From: Plantago ovata
Taxonomy: Eukaryota; Streptophyta; Magnoliopsida; Lamiales; Plantaginaceae
Direction of reading: 5' to 3'
Assembly: GCA_028274465.1 (NCBI GenBank)
Contig: CM051458.1
Coordinates: 37,486,744 to 37,550,743 of the forward strand
DNA: 64,000 nucleotides
The notes under the pieces were generated by a model. That model made no database searches, was not told where the DNA came from, and saw only the letters and a list, made by a program, of their open reading frames with translations. Positions 45,461-55,651 of this stretch are shown here, piece by piece (position 1 is the stretch's first letter; each line of letters starts with the position of its first letter). A program made the position numbers and the translations under genes.

Positions 45461-47105
45461 ATGCCGCATACACGTTCTGCAGGAACACCGCTTGCTAATT
45501 CAATTGCTGAGATCGACAGAGTCTACCAGCAAAGAAGGCGACTACTTGAAAGGCGCGCACTAGAGGAAATAAAGGAAACAGATTTCTCTGAATCTCTACT
45601 TAGTCTCTTCAAGGAAATCGACGGAATGGCAGAAGCTAGACCACTGAAGGCATGGGTACAACCCACCAAAGATCGTATGAGGGGACCGACGATTGTTCTT
45701 TCGTCTGCAACCCGAGATCTGGAAATCAAGAACCACGCATTCCAACAACTTCCGAGGTTCTATGGCTTATAAAGGGAAGATGTGATGGGGTACTTGCACG
45801 ATATCGATGATTTCGTCAACCAACTTCCACGACCCGGAGCTGACATAACAACGGACGAGTTAAGGATGAAGGTTTTTGCTATGGGACTTGGCGACAGAGC
45901 CAAGTCATGGCTGAGTTCTCTTCCAGCAGGCTAGCTGGACACTTGGGAAAAGGTTTTTTCAGCTTTCATGGAGAAATACTTCCCTCACACCTTGACTACC
46001 GCGCTAAAGGCGCAGATCACTGGATTCAAACAGGACTATGATGAGACTATCTACACCGCGTTCGAGAGGTTCCAAGATCTCACAAACAAGTTCCCTCACC
46101 ATGGTTTTGAACTTTCCGACCTAGTCCAACACTTCTACAATGGACTAACCTTCGAGAACCAACAAGTGGTGGATTTCCAATGCCGAGGCAATATTTGGAG
46201 GAAACCGCAGAAGCTGTCTGGGCAGTTTTCGAAAGGCTTGCTAAGGGTTCGCAGTTCAAGGACCCAAGAGCAATGGTTAGAAGACGTAGACCTGAAGCTC
46301 CACCGACTCAAGAAGCCCCTATGTACAGGGGGAATGGGGATCAATTCGAGTGCTTTACCAACGAATTGAAGCAAGTCCTCAAGAGCGCCACCGGAACAAC
46401 TGTTTCGAACGAAGTATGCAGAATATGCAAGAACTATGGGCATGGGGCTCATATGTGTAGATCGGAACTGGCATACGATGATGGCAACTGGGCTCGAGGA
46501 GGCGAAGAAGAAGCCTTTGCTACGGAGTTTGGAACTCAAGAAGTTAGCTACGGACAAGACGGTAGGAATCCTCGAGGTGGATTTTGTAGAAGAGGATACC
46601 GTAACAATCAAGGATATGCACCGGCTAACCAAACTTATGGACCTAACCAAGACCGTAGTAGGCTGAACTATGGTAATGACCACTGCGAAAACCCCGCTCC
46701 GAAAGAGCCACCGAAGTCGAAGATGGCTCAACTGATGGAGAACTTGCAGAAGATGGTCGATCACACACAAAGTTTTCTCAAACGTTATGAAGAAGACTCC
46801 GAGAAGACCAGAGCAAGGCTCGATAGGTTGGAAGAGATCACTAGGCTTGCCCATCAAAAGATGCAAGAGTTGATCGACCGAGGAGCAAGTAGGGAGCAAG
46901 GCAAACTACCTAGCAACACTGAGAAGTCGTTGTCCATTAACTTAGTGGGTGATCTACCTATTGAAATCACCATCAAGAAGGTTGCTAAGTGCGAGTGTTG
47001 CAAGAGGGAACTGTCCCCACAAACCGAAGAAGAAGAAAAGGACCTTGGTACTAACAAGAGTGAAGAGGAGCAAGAGGATCCCGAGCCAATCCCTCAAAGT
47101 TTCGA
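45461..47105 (+). pseudogene. gag: Athila-like gag of A2
   Basis: The ATG at 45461 corresponds to A1 982. Lesions differ from A1: TAA in place of a Ser codon at 45769-45771, TAG in place of an Arg codon near 45933, and one base missing near 46197 (TTTGGAGG for TTTGGGAGG). The later frame 46180-47481 is open through the zinc knuckle (CRICKNYGHGAHMC, near 46416-46457), a Gly/Arg/Asn-rich segment and a coiled-coil stretch into protease. As in A1, gag and protease are in one frame. Confidence 0.92.
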
Positions 47106-47620
47106 TGTTAAGGTCGGGATTGGGGAACTTGAAGATGTCCGAGCCACACTAGACACAGGATCCTACTCTAATGTGCTCCCTTTGAATGTTTTCGAGAAGA
47201 GTAACCTCGGAGAACAAACTGTGCATAAGGCTATGGTGCAACTGGCGGATGGATCCCTTGTGAAACCCGAAGGAGTTGTGAAGAATGTATTAGTCAAAAT
47301 TGGTGAAGCCTCTGTCTACACCGATTTTGTAATTATGCCAGCATCAGCACTAGGAACGGGGGATGTCATACTCTTAGGACGAACATTCTTGACTAAGCTA
47401 CGCTCCGTAATGGACATCTACCAAAGGACTTGCACTAGTCGAAGTGGATGGCAAGCAACATGTGTTGCAAGCCATATCTGACCCACCTGATCCACCCGAT
47501 ACTTCTAACACTATTGATTACAGTGGTCTTAACGTCTATGTTCACTCTTATTCACAGGATCAAAGCACGGGAAGGAGACTCATGAAGGGGAAGTCTAGTA
47601 CCCTCAGAAGGAAAAGATAG
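47106..47620 (+). pseudogene. Aspartic protease of A2
   Basis: It continues from gag. The active site LDTGSYSNVLPL is intact, unlike A1. MVQLADGSLVKPEGVV and GDVILLGRTFLTKLRSVMDI follow. One extra base near 47438 (CACTAGTCG against CACTATCG in A1) shifts the C-terminus, and the frame ends at 47481. The catalytic core is preserved, so this protein could have been active until recently. Confidence 0.88.
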
Positions 47621-48794
47621 GCGAAGACAGGAGTCGAGTCAGAGACTTTAAACAATGGCGCTATCCGGGAGGCAACCCGGGGTTTTTATCGCTTTCTTTA
47701 CCGCTTTATTGCATGCATTCATACTTGAACAATTTACTTTTCCTATGTGAATTTGTTCGGTTCTGAGTCGTATGTGCTTATGTTGTGTTCGTGTGTGACT
47801 TTTCGAGTGATTTTTTGAGGAAAATGATTTTTCGGGGACTAAAAACTTTTTCGGGGACTAAAAACCGCATTTTTATTTAAAAAAAAAAACGTTCGTCTCC
47901 CACCTAAAAGTGGGGGGCAAATCGCCCCACGTGTGGGGCGAATCGCCCCAGACCAGAGCGCGCGCGCGCGCTCTGGGCGTGCGGGGCTGTTCGCCCCGCA
48001 CGGGGCGGTCCGCCCCAGGTGTGGGGCGAACCGCCCCACACCACTAGATTGTAAAAAAACGGGGGTTTCTTCCCCAAACCCCCATTTTCCTCCATTTTCA
48101 TCTTCCAAACTCCAAAATTCCCTCAATATTCAAAATAACTTCAAATCTTCATAACTTCTTCATCTCTCCATCATTTTGTGTGTTCTTTAGCTTCATTCGA
48201 AGCCCGTTACGTGCTCTATCATTCTCTCCGAACAAATTTCTTCCTAGCTCATTCAATTTCCGGATTTGAGGTATTATCACATGAACCCTAACTTTTTCAA
48301 TTTGAGGATTTTTTGATTTATGCTTCAATTAGGCTTGTATGATGTATGGGTTGATGATTTATGTGATTAGATTCGTATTTCATTGTCAATTACATGTTCA
48401 ATTAGGCTTGGTATGATGATTTGAGATTTTTGCTAATTGGATGATATATGTCTTGTTAGGGAAATGTCTCTCTTACTTAATTCCATGTTTAAACATGTGT
48501 TTATTGATATGAAATTGATGGTTGTATTGGTAGAATGCATGATTGATGAGATTGAGGATTTATGCTAGATTTTGATTTTTATGTTATGGATTGAACCTTG
48601 TGATTCAAGGCATTTGTTGTTAGCAAGAGCATAATGCGATATGTTACATTGATATGTTGCGTAATGAATTAGCTAGACTAGGCTTTGGGTTTTTGAGGAG
48701 TTGGATTTTTGAGAATTTTACTCGTTGGTTCACTCGTATATTTACATATGCATAGGTCTGTTTTGCATCGTACAAGATACTAATTGTTGTTTGT
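47621..48794 (+). other. Spacer between protease and cargo ORF of A2
   Basis: It contains the CCGGGAGGCAACCCGG hairpin (near 47667), a direct repeat of TTTTTCGGGGACTAAAAA (near 47827-47863), the GC-rich cluster 47905-48045, and AT-rich DNA. It ends with TTTGTAG (48790-48796), a possible splice acceptor as in A1. No gene is seen. Confidence 0.7.
47905..48045. repeat. GC-rich dyad cluster with a (CG)6 palindrome, internal copy in A2
   Basis: At least five dyads are present, including GGGGCGAATCGCCCC, GGGGCGGTCCGCCCC and GGGGCGAACCGCCCC. At 47953-47976 is a perfect 24-bp palindrome, CCAGAG then (CG)6 then CTCTGG. The A1 cluster has only two dyads and lacks the palindrome. Confidence 0.9.
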
Positions 48795-48801
48795 AGGAAT
48801 C

Positions 48802-50105
48802 ATGGCACCGAGGACAAGGAGAGCCGGCTCTAGCAAAAGGGGAAGGGAGTGGCATCAAGCTCTCAACCATCTCACGATTTGTATGAGTTGTCTGCCGCTG
48901 CGATAGAGGTGCGGCAAAGGCTAGAGGCGGAGAAGGACGACGGAGGAAGGTCGATCATCCCAGATAGGAGGATTGACATTCCTGAGTCCGCGGCGGATAG
49001 AGCGGGATATAGGACGCTGTCACGTTTGGGGTCACAAAGGAATTGGGCATGGTACAGTTCCGACAGGTTCAAAGGATACGACGAGAGCCTCCTCCGAGAT
49101 TTCTACACTGGATACACGGATCTCGACGAGAAGAATGGGGTGTTAGTCCGAGGCCTGATTATACCATGGAACCCAGAGTACATTTCTTCCTTCATCCATT
49201 TCGGGAACCTGGAATTCACAGAGAGCGACCACGCCTACTTGTATTCGAGGATCACTAGGGGGATAGGGAGACACATCACCGACGTGATCTGCAACAGGGA
49301 GTACCGATATCCGGAAGTTGGGGCAGCACCTGGACGGATCAGTTATAGCGACCTTAGCATCGAAGCTAAGGTGATGATGAAATTTTGCATCTCCGACTTG
49401 ATCCCGAGGAAGAATGACACATGGATTCAGCCCTACTACGCCGAGCTCCTCTACCGCCTCATAGACGGACATCAGATCGACATAGGGCACATTATGTATG
49501 AGGAGTACGAGCGCCACTGGGAAAAGAAGAGGAAGCCTTTCATTTTCCCGAGCTTCATCACAGCCTACTGCAAATATCATGGGGTCGACGATATTGAGAA
49601 GGGGGATTGCGAGGTCGCTGCCCTTTCCCCCTCGACCATTGAGGTACAACTCAACAGGTATCAGTTGACGAACCCCACAGCAGCCGCTGCTGATGTAGGA
49701 GCACCATTCCAGCCAAATGATTCCGATCATGAGGATGCTATGGAGGACGATGTTGGCGAAGCTCCTATTCCAAATATTCCATTTGTCCATCAATCACCGC
49801 ATGCACCAGCTGGAGCACCACAGGGGTCTGGAGGATTTCACTTCTCCGAATTCCGTACTTACCTCGACAGCCGTTTCGACAGAATTGATGCCAACAACGC
49901 GGCCATGCGACAGGACATCGACAGGCACATTGTCCAGCACAAACGCGATTGGGAGATATTCGAGGAGCATCGCCGAGAGGATAGGCAGCACATGTGAGAG
50001 CAGCAACAGCTCATCCAGCAGCAACAGGAAGCTCTACGATAGTCCAATGAGCTCATGAATGACATGTGGAGTGACTTTTATGGGGACTACAACCCCGATG
50101 ATTAG
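48802..50105 (+). pseudogene. Cargo ORF of A2: putative plant transposon protein (Transposase_32-like)
   Basis: The ATG at 48802, 6 bases after a TTTGTAG acceptor-like site, opens MAPRTRRAGSSKRG, a basic N-terminus. A small indel near 48840 shifts into the main frame, open from 48849 to 49997 (382 codons). The body matches the plant-specific 'putative plant transposon protein' pattern (PF20167-like, from memory): FYTGYTDL, VLVRGLIIPWNPEYISSFIH, LSIEAKVMMKFCISDLIPRK, LLYRLIDGHQIDIGHIMYEE and IFPSFITAYCKYHGVDD. An acidic Pro-rich segment and a helical tail (FRTYLDSRFDRIDANNAAMR) follow. Stops TGA (49995) and TAG (50040) precede the probable original end at 50105. Its position corresponds to the env-like ORF of Athila elements, but I see no signal peptide or membrane segment. 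Confidence 0.8.
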
Positions 50106-51642
50106 TCCTTCCACATGTCCACTCTCAGCCGACCGAGGCCAAACCCTTCGGTAACATCTAGTATCACTTCTTATTACTCATTCTCTTTTGCTAGGGGCTA
50201 GCTTAAGAATCGTAAGGGGGATGGGATGTGAACCATGATGTTAAGTATTGTTTGGCTTTGTGTCGATTAGTATCTTGTTCTTTGCTTGCATTTTGCATTT
50301 GCACGTTTACCGCTTTCTTAGATTTTTTAGGTTGCATTTCACTACATTCATCCTAGGATAGTCTTGCATGTTTTATATGGAGTTTATTGCCGAATTTTTT
50401 GAACTTTTTTATTGGGTAGATCAACTAGCTATGCCATTAATCGTATGCTTCATCTCTATGAATTTGTTTGAGGTTTTTCTCGCTTGGCTTGTCACATTTA
50501 TGTATTGCACTTAGTTAAGCATGGTAGTCTCGACATCACTTAGTGGTGTTTTCTCTACTGCGGTTCACGAAGGCCTTTATAATAGGATGATGCATGTTAG
50601 GGTCTTATGGTTGTTTCCCGAGTAATTATGTACCTAAGAGGCAACAAGTCTTCACCATGCTTTGAGATTGCTAAATGTCTAGGAAGGAGGTAGTGTGAGG
50701 TTGTGTGATCCTTTGTTTATAACCTATTCTTCCGAATAGGTTTGGGGAGGGGGTTACACCATCATAGACTTGTTTCTGTTTTTCATTTTCGTGTCGTGAG
50801 TTTATTTTCCTTTTCCGTAAATTTTGTACTCCAACCTATTCTTTCGAATAGGTTTGGGGAAGTCGTGTGAGTCATTTTGTTTCTCCCTTTGATATGCTAC
50901 TGCTGGCTAGAAAAAAATCGAAAAAAAAGAGAGAAAAATTCCAGAAAAAAAAGAGAAAAAGAAAAATGAAAAAATCTGGAAAGAAAAAAAAGAAAAAAAG
51001 AGAAGACCCCAAAAAAGCAAAGAAGGGTCCAAAAAAGAAAGCCAAATAGCAGTTTAGCAAAGTTTGAGTCTTTTCCATTTTTGGTATTGTTCGTAATCGT
51101 GTTGTAATTTTATATTTTTATTTTTTATCTTTTTTGTCTTAAGTGTCATCTGTTCTAGACCACCCTCGTCCTGTCATTCAGGAAGTGGTGAATAGCTTAA
51201 GACTTTACTTGAGAGATGGGTAGAATAGGAGAGTGTTATCTTTTATAGGGAACCCTCCTTCGTTTGATGAGAGCCAGTACTGGTTCAACCTCTTTTGAGG
51301 AAAAGTCTTAACATGGTGGAACAACAGTAAGTCCTCAGTTTCATAGGCACGGGACAATCATTCGTATCTTAGCATGCTTCATTACGTCGTCACTGACTAG
51401 GTCCAGGTAGAGAATGTTACGAGAGACTATCTTGTCTTGACATAAGTGCTTATGTGGATGTGTATAAGTCAATCGAGGTATTCTTCAACCTATATTCATG
51501 CTTTGATTTATATGGTTTTTGTTCATATGTTCTTTGGTAGATTCAGTAGATTAGTTCATTTTATTTGGCATGAAACTCCATTTTGTGTCTTGCATGTTTT
51601 TTTTGTATTAGAGTCTAGCTTAGTTGCTTGAGGACAAGCAAA
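50106..51642 (+). other. 3' untranslated region of A2
   Basis: Closely similar to 5030-6467 of A1. Hairpins at 50721-50742 and 50833-50854, each followed by TTGGGGA; purine tract about 50907-51050; the GTCCAGGTAGAGAATG block near 51401. Lys-rich ORFs here are artefacts of the tract. Confidence 0.8.
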
Positions 51643-51660
51643 GGTTCGGTTTGGGGAGTT
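51643..51660 (+). promoter_or_regulatory. Polypurine tract of A2
   Basis: GGTTCGGTTTGGGGAGTT immediately precedes the 3' LTR. Confidence 0.88.
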
Positions 51661-52923
51661 TGATGAATGTGTATTTTACACTTTCATTCGAGTCTTTTTC
51701 ACCTATTTTAGCTATCCTCTATGTTAATTTAGCTATATTTTAGTACATTTTATTAGAATAGTGTCACGTTTCCCTATAGATTTTATTTTACAGGTTTTGG
51801 TTGAAATTCAAAGATTTCTGAGCAATTATATTAAAGTTTACAAGGAATTGGTATTCCAGAAGCCTATTTGGAGTATCTGAAGGTTTCCGGATAGGATTTG
51901 AAGTCTAGGGGCCGAATCTGGAGGTTAGAAGGCTACTAGAAGTCAGAAACCGAGTCCGAAAAGGTGAAGAAATCCAAAAACGCGTCGAAAACGCGGAAAT
52001 TCCGCGAAAATCCTCTGGGGCGAACCGCCGCACTGTGGGGCGAACCGCCCCGTGATAATTCGGGGCCTATATATAGAGCTCAGTTTTTCTCCGAAAATCA
52101 TATCTTTCCAAACCTACTTTCTCACCTCTCTCTATAGTTTTAGGTAGGAACTTCCCGGGGCCTGTCCTGGGAGTTCCGTAGCTTAGGGGATACTTTTTCA
52201 TAGCAGATTGGAGCTCGTAGGCCCGCAATCATCCGGAGATTGACAACCTTCGGTAACTTTATATCTTACAGTTTTATTCTACTTATTTTATTATATTCTT
52301 TCAACATGTTTTCTTCTATGATTTCTGTTGATTGCATGCCTATTATGAGTAGCTAAACTTATCGTTGGTGGTAGTATGTGAATTCTTAGCGAGGGAAGAT
52401 AATCATGCTAATGGCTATATCGCGCATTATACTCCGTGTCATTGCTTTATTTCGTTGATCAGTTGTAACCAAAATTCTCGTATGTTGTATTGATTATTAT
52501 GCACAATTGGACACTAGTCGACCATCAGACCAATTATCTTCGTAGTGTTGAATAATTACGGAACACATTAGGACAATCGTGATTGACTAGTCAGACCAAA
52601 TTATTTTCGTAGTGTTTAATACTTGCAACAGGACACTAGATTGATTCAAAGATCTCTATGCAAGACCGAGGAATTTATGCATGATTATCGACCCATTATG
52701 TTAAGAAGGACCATACTATCACCAATCTCCATTATCTGCTAGAAACCCCCTATTGCTATCTATTTGTTGTTTTATATTCTCTTGTTAAATAGATAAAGCT
52801 AGTTATAGTCCTGAGAGAACGACACTCGAGTCATTCTACTGCTACACTACGGTTTTCATTGTAGTTGTGGATTTCCTTTGGCTAAATAACAAATATATTT
52901 GATTGAATTTGACACGTTCATCA
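51661..52923 (+). repeat. 3' LTR of A2
   Basis: TGATGAATGTG...ACACGTTCATCA followed by TTCGC. Dyads at about 52016-52052 precede a TATATATA box at 52068-52075. Substitutions specific to this LTR (for example GGTTTTCATTG and GTGGATTTCC near its end) are also found in the post-gap LTR at 59923-61175. Confidence 0.96.
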
Positions 52924-52928
52924 TTCGC

Positions 52929-53268
52929 CCGGGGTCTTCAGTCGTTGCCACGCGTTTTTTCCTTCTTGAACTCGGATTTTGACCTTCTAGTGACTTCTAA
53001 GCCCCGAAACTTGGTCCTTAGGCCTTGAAACTCGTCCCGATACTTCTAGATACACCACGGATGATCTCTTAGAACCAAAACTTCATCTCTTCGCCATAAT
53101 TGCCCATCCAAAAGTACGTTTTTTCACCTAAAACCTGAAATATGCAAAGAAAAGGGAAACGTGACACTATTATAATAAAATGCACTAAAATACAAGCTAA
53201 ATTAATCTAGAGGATAGCTAAATAAGTGAAAAAGACTCGAATGAAAGTATAAAATACACTGTAATCAA
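52929..53268 (-). repeat. 3' LTR of element E, block 3
   Basis: It continues the E LTR after the TTCGC duplication and ends ...CTGTAATCA, next to AACTCCCCAAACCG, the polypurine complement of E. Confidence 0.9.
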
Positions 53269-54704
53269 ACTCCCCAAACCGAACATTTGCTTGTCCTCAA
53301 GCAACTAGCTAGACTCTATTGCAAAAAACCAATGCAACACAAAAAGTGGAGTCTCATGCCAAATAAGATGAACTAATCTATTGAATCTATCAAAAACTTA
53401 TGAACAAAGACCATACAAATCATAACATGGATATAGGTTGAAGAATGCCTCGATTGACTCATACACATTCACATATGCACTATGTTAAACAAGATAGTCT
53501 CTCGTAAAATTCTCTACCTGGACCTAGTCAGTGACGATGCAATGACACATGTTAAAATTCGAATGGTTGCCCCGTGCCTATGAAAATGAGGGATTACTAC
53601 TGTTCACCAAGTTAAGACTTTCCCTCAAAGAGGTCGAACCAATACTGGCTCTCATCAAACGAAGGAGGGTTCCCTAAAAGATAACACTCCCCTATTCTAC
53701 CCATCTCTCAAACAAAGTCAAAAACTAATCACCACTTCCTGAATGGCAGGACGAGGGTGGTCTAGAACAGATGACACGAAACAAACAAAAGATAGAATTT
53801 ACAACTCGATTACGAACATTACAAAACTTGAAAAATGAAACAACACTTTGCTAAACTGCTTTTGGCTTTCTTTAGACCCTTCTTTGCTTTTTTTTTTTTT
53901 GGATCTTTTCTTTTTCCTTTTTTCTTTTCCAGGTTTCTGGAATTTTTTTTTCTTTTTTTCCCTTTTATTCTTTTTCCCTCTTTTTTTCTTTTTCCAGAAT
54001 TTTTTTTTTGTTGTATAGCCAGCAGTAGCACAACGAAAGAAAATAACATTGACATTTCAAACGACCTCCCCAAACCTATTCGAAAGAATAGGTTGGAGCA
54101 CAAACTCACGAAAATGAAGAAAAACAAACTCACATGACTCAAAAAGCGAAAAACAAGTCATATAAAAGGTATAACCCCCTCCCCAATCCTATTCGTAAGA
54201 ATAGGTTTCAAACAAAGGATCACACTCTCCTCACACTACCTCCTTCCTCGGTATTTAGCAATCTCAAACCAAGGTGAAGACTTGTTGCCTCTTCGGTACA
54301 TAATTACACGAAAAAACAACCAAAAGACTCTAACATGCAACATTTTATAATAAGGCCTTCGTGAACCGCAATAGAGAAAACACCACTTAGTGATGTCGAG
54401 ACTACCAAGCTTAACTAAGTGCATATACAAATGTGACAAGCCAAGCGAGAAAAACCTCAAACTAATCCATAGAGATGCAATGCATGGTCAATGGTCATAA
54501 CTAGTTAATCTACACAAGAAACTCCACACAAAACATGCAAAATTATACTTGAATGAATGCAATGAATACAACTAAATCCTAAGAAAGCGGTAAACGTGCA
54601 AATGCAAACAAAGGTGTTCACGAGTTATCATAAGAAAAATAAATTATAAAAATACCCAGCGATAACCCCCCCCCCCCCCAAACTTGAACGTCGTCGCTCG
54701 TCCC
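53269..54704 (-). other. 3' region of element E
   Basis: It follows the B 3' region: polypurine tract, conserved block near 53512, pyrimidine tract on + (about 53885-54010), and hairpins at 54073-54094 and 54185-54206. A C run (about 54667-54679) precedes CAAACTTGAACGTCGTCG. It joins gag directly at about 54704 by deletion. Confidence 0.78.
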
Positions 54705-54991
54705 GGCGGGATTCTGATCCATCCTCGAGCGCTCCCTCTCAAGGCTCCCATAAATCCTCTTATACAAAGCTTCTCATGTGATAAAATAACCCCCTCCACA
54801 TTCTCGCGAGGTATCCTCAACACACCTTCCTCATACGTGTCTAAGAACTCTCTTGGATCATCACAACTCGAAAACGTGGAAACAATGGAGTAGTACGAAG
54901 GATCATAGTCATAATCCTTGCAATCTTCATCCAATGTTATGCAAGGCCCTCGAGGTTGCACATACCGTGGCAAAGGAGCTCGTAGAGTCAT
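54705..54991 (-). pseudogene. gag: Element E gag N-terminus, fused to the 3' region
   Basis: The minus-strand ATG at 54989-54991 opens MTLRAPLPRYVQPRGPCITL; YYSIVSTFSSCDDPREFLDT and GFMGALRGSARGWIRIPPG follow. It is open for about 95 codons and then reads into the deleted 3' region. It is homologous to D gag and, more distantly, B gag. Confidence 0.82.
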
Positions 54992-55253
54992 CCTTTCATG
55001 GGTCTAGTTTCTGCACATGAGGAAACAAGAAACCAAGGAGCAGAATCCACAAAAGAAAAACAAAAAACTTGCAAGGAAAACACAAAGAGCGCAAGCACGC
55101 AAGATAACCAAGATCAGATTAGATGAATTTGCTCAAAACGATAGGGGGAAAGAAATAGGGTAAGAAAGTGAAGTTTCTGAAAGCAAACCGTAGAGGTTAT
55201 TCATCGGGAGTTGAATGCTGAAAATATAAATAAGTTAAAGAGTAAAAAGGAGT
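54992..55253 (-). other. Leader of element E
   Basis: A-rich leader comparable with 41367-41687 of D. It breaks at GGAGTATAG into LTR sequence, so the primer-binding site is missing. Confidence 0.7.
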
Positions 55254-55646
55254 ATAGGCGATAACTATATATAGGAGTACGCAGGCCACGGGGCGGTTCG
55301 CCCGGGGTCTTCAGTCGGTACCATGCATTTTTGACGCGTTTTTTTCCTTCTTGAACTCGGATTTTGACCTCTAGTGACTTCTAAGCCCCGAAACTTGGTC
55401 CTTAGGCCTTGAAACTCGTCCCGATACTTCTAGATACACCACGGATGATCTCGTAGCATCAAAACTTCATCTCTTCCATAATTGCCCATCCAAAAGTACG
55501 TTTTTTCACCTAAAACCTGAAATATGCAAGAAAAGGAAAACGTGAAACTATTCTAATAAAATGCACTAAAATACAAGCTAAATTAACCTAGAGGATAGCT
55601 AAATAGTGAAAAAGACTCGAATGAAAGTGTAAATACACTGTCATCA
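55254..55646 (-). repeat. 5' LTR of element E, partial (upstream part)
   Basis: It begins ATAGGCGATAACTATATATA, equivalent to the E LTR from about 43982, includes the dyad GGGGCGGTTCGCCCGGGG (about 55290-55307), and ends CTGTCATCA followed by CCTAT. The R/U5 part is gone. Confidence 0.9.
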
Positions 55647-55651
55647 CCTAT

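Larger units (their letters stand above)
44029..52923 (+). mobile_element. Family A copy 2 (A2): complete pol-less gypsy element with cargo ORF
   Basis: The 8895-bp element has TSD TTCGC on both sides (44024-44028 and 52924-52928). Order: LTR, primer-binding site, gag, protease, spacer, cargo ORF, 3' region, polypurine tract, LTR. No RT, RNase H or integrase. By eye I count roughly 18 differences between its two LTRs over about 1262 bp, so insertion is fairly recent. Confidence 0.95.
42049..55646 (-). mobile_element. Element E: internally deleted gypsy element inside the D LTR
   Basis: It is bounded by CCTAT at 42044-42048 and 55647-55651. Minus-strand content: partial 5' LTR, leader, gag N-terminus fused to the 3' region, polypurine tract, and a 3' LTR broken by a solo LTR and by A2. 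Primer-binding site, U5 and pol are deleted. Confidence 0.92.

Noticed and set aside
46135..46899. 254-codon minus-strand ORF opposite A2 gag
   Set aside because: It is a shadow of gag; the + strand has the zinc knuckle and protease motifs, and the minus translation has no recognisable domain.
49143..49793. 216-codon minus-strand ORF opposite the A2 cargo gene
   Set aside because: The + strand matches the plant transposon-protein pattern; the opposite frame does not.
50867..51049. Lys-rich ORFs (also 14509-14730, 53819-54142, 59188-59445, 62062-62376)
   Set aside because: They translate the purine/pyrimidine tracts and are compositional artefacts, inconsistent between copies.
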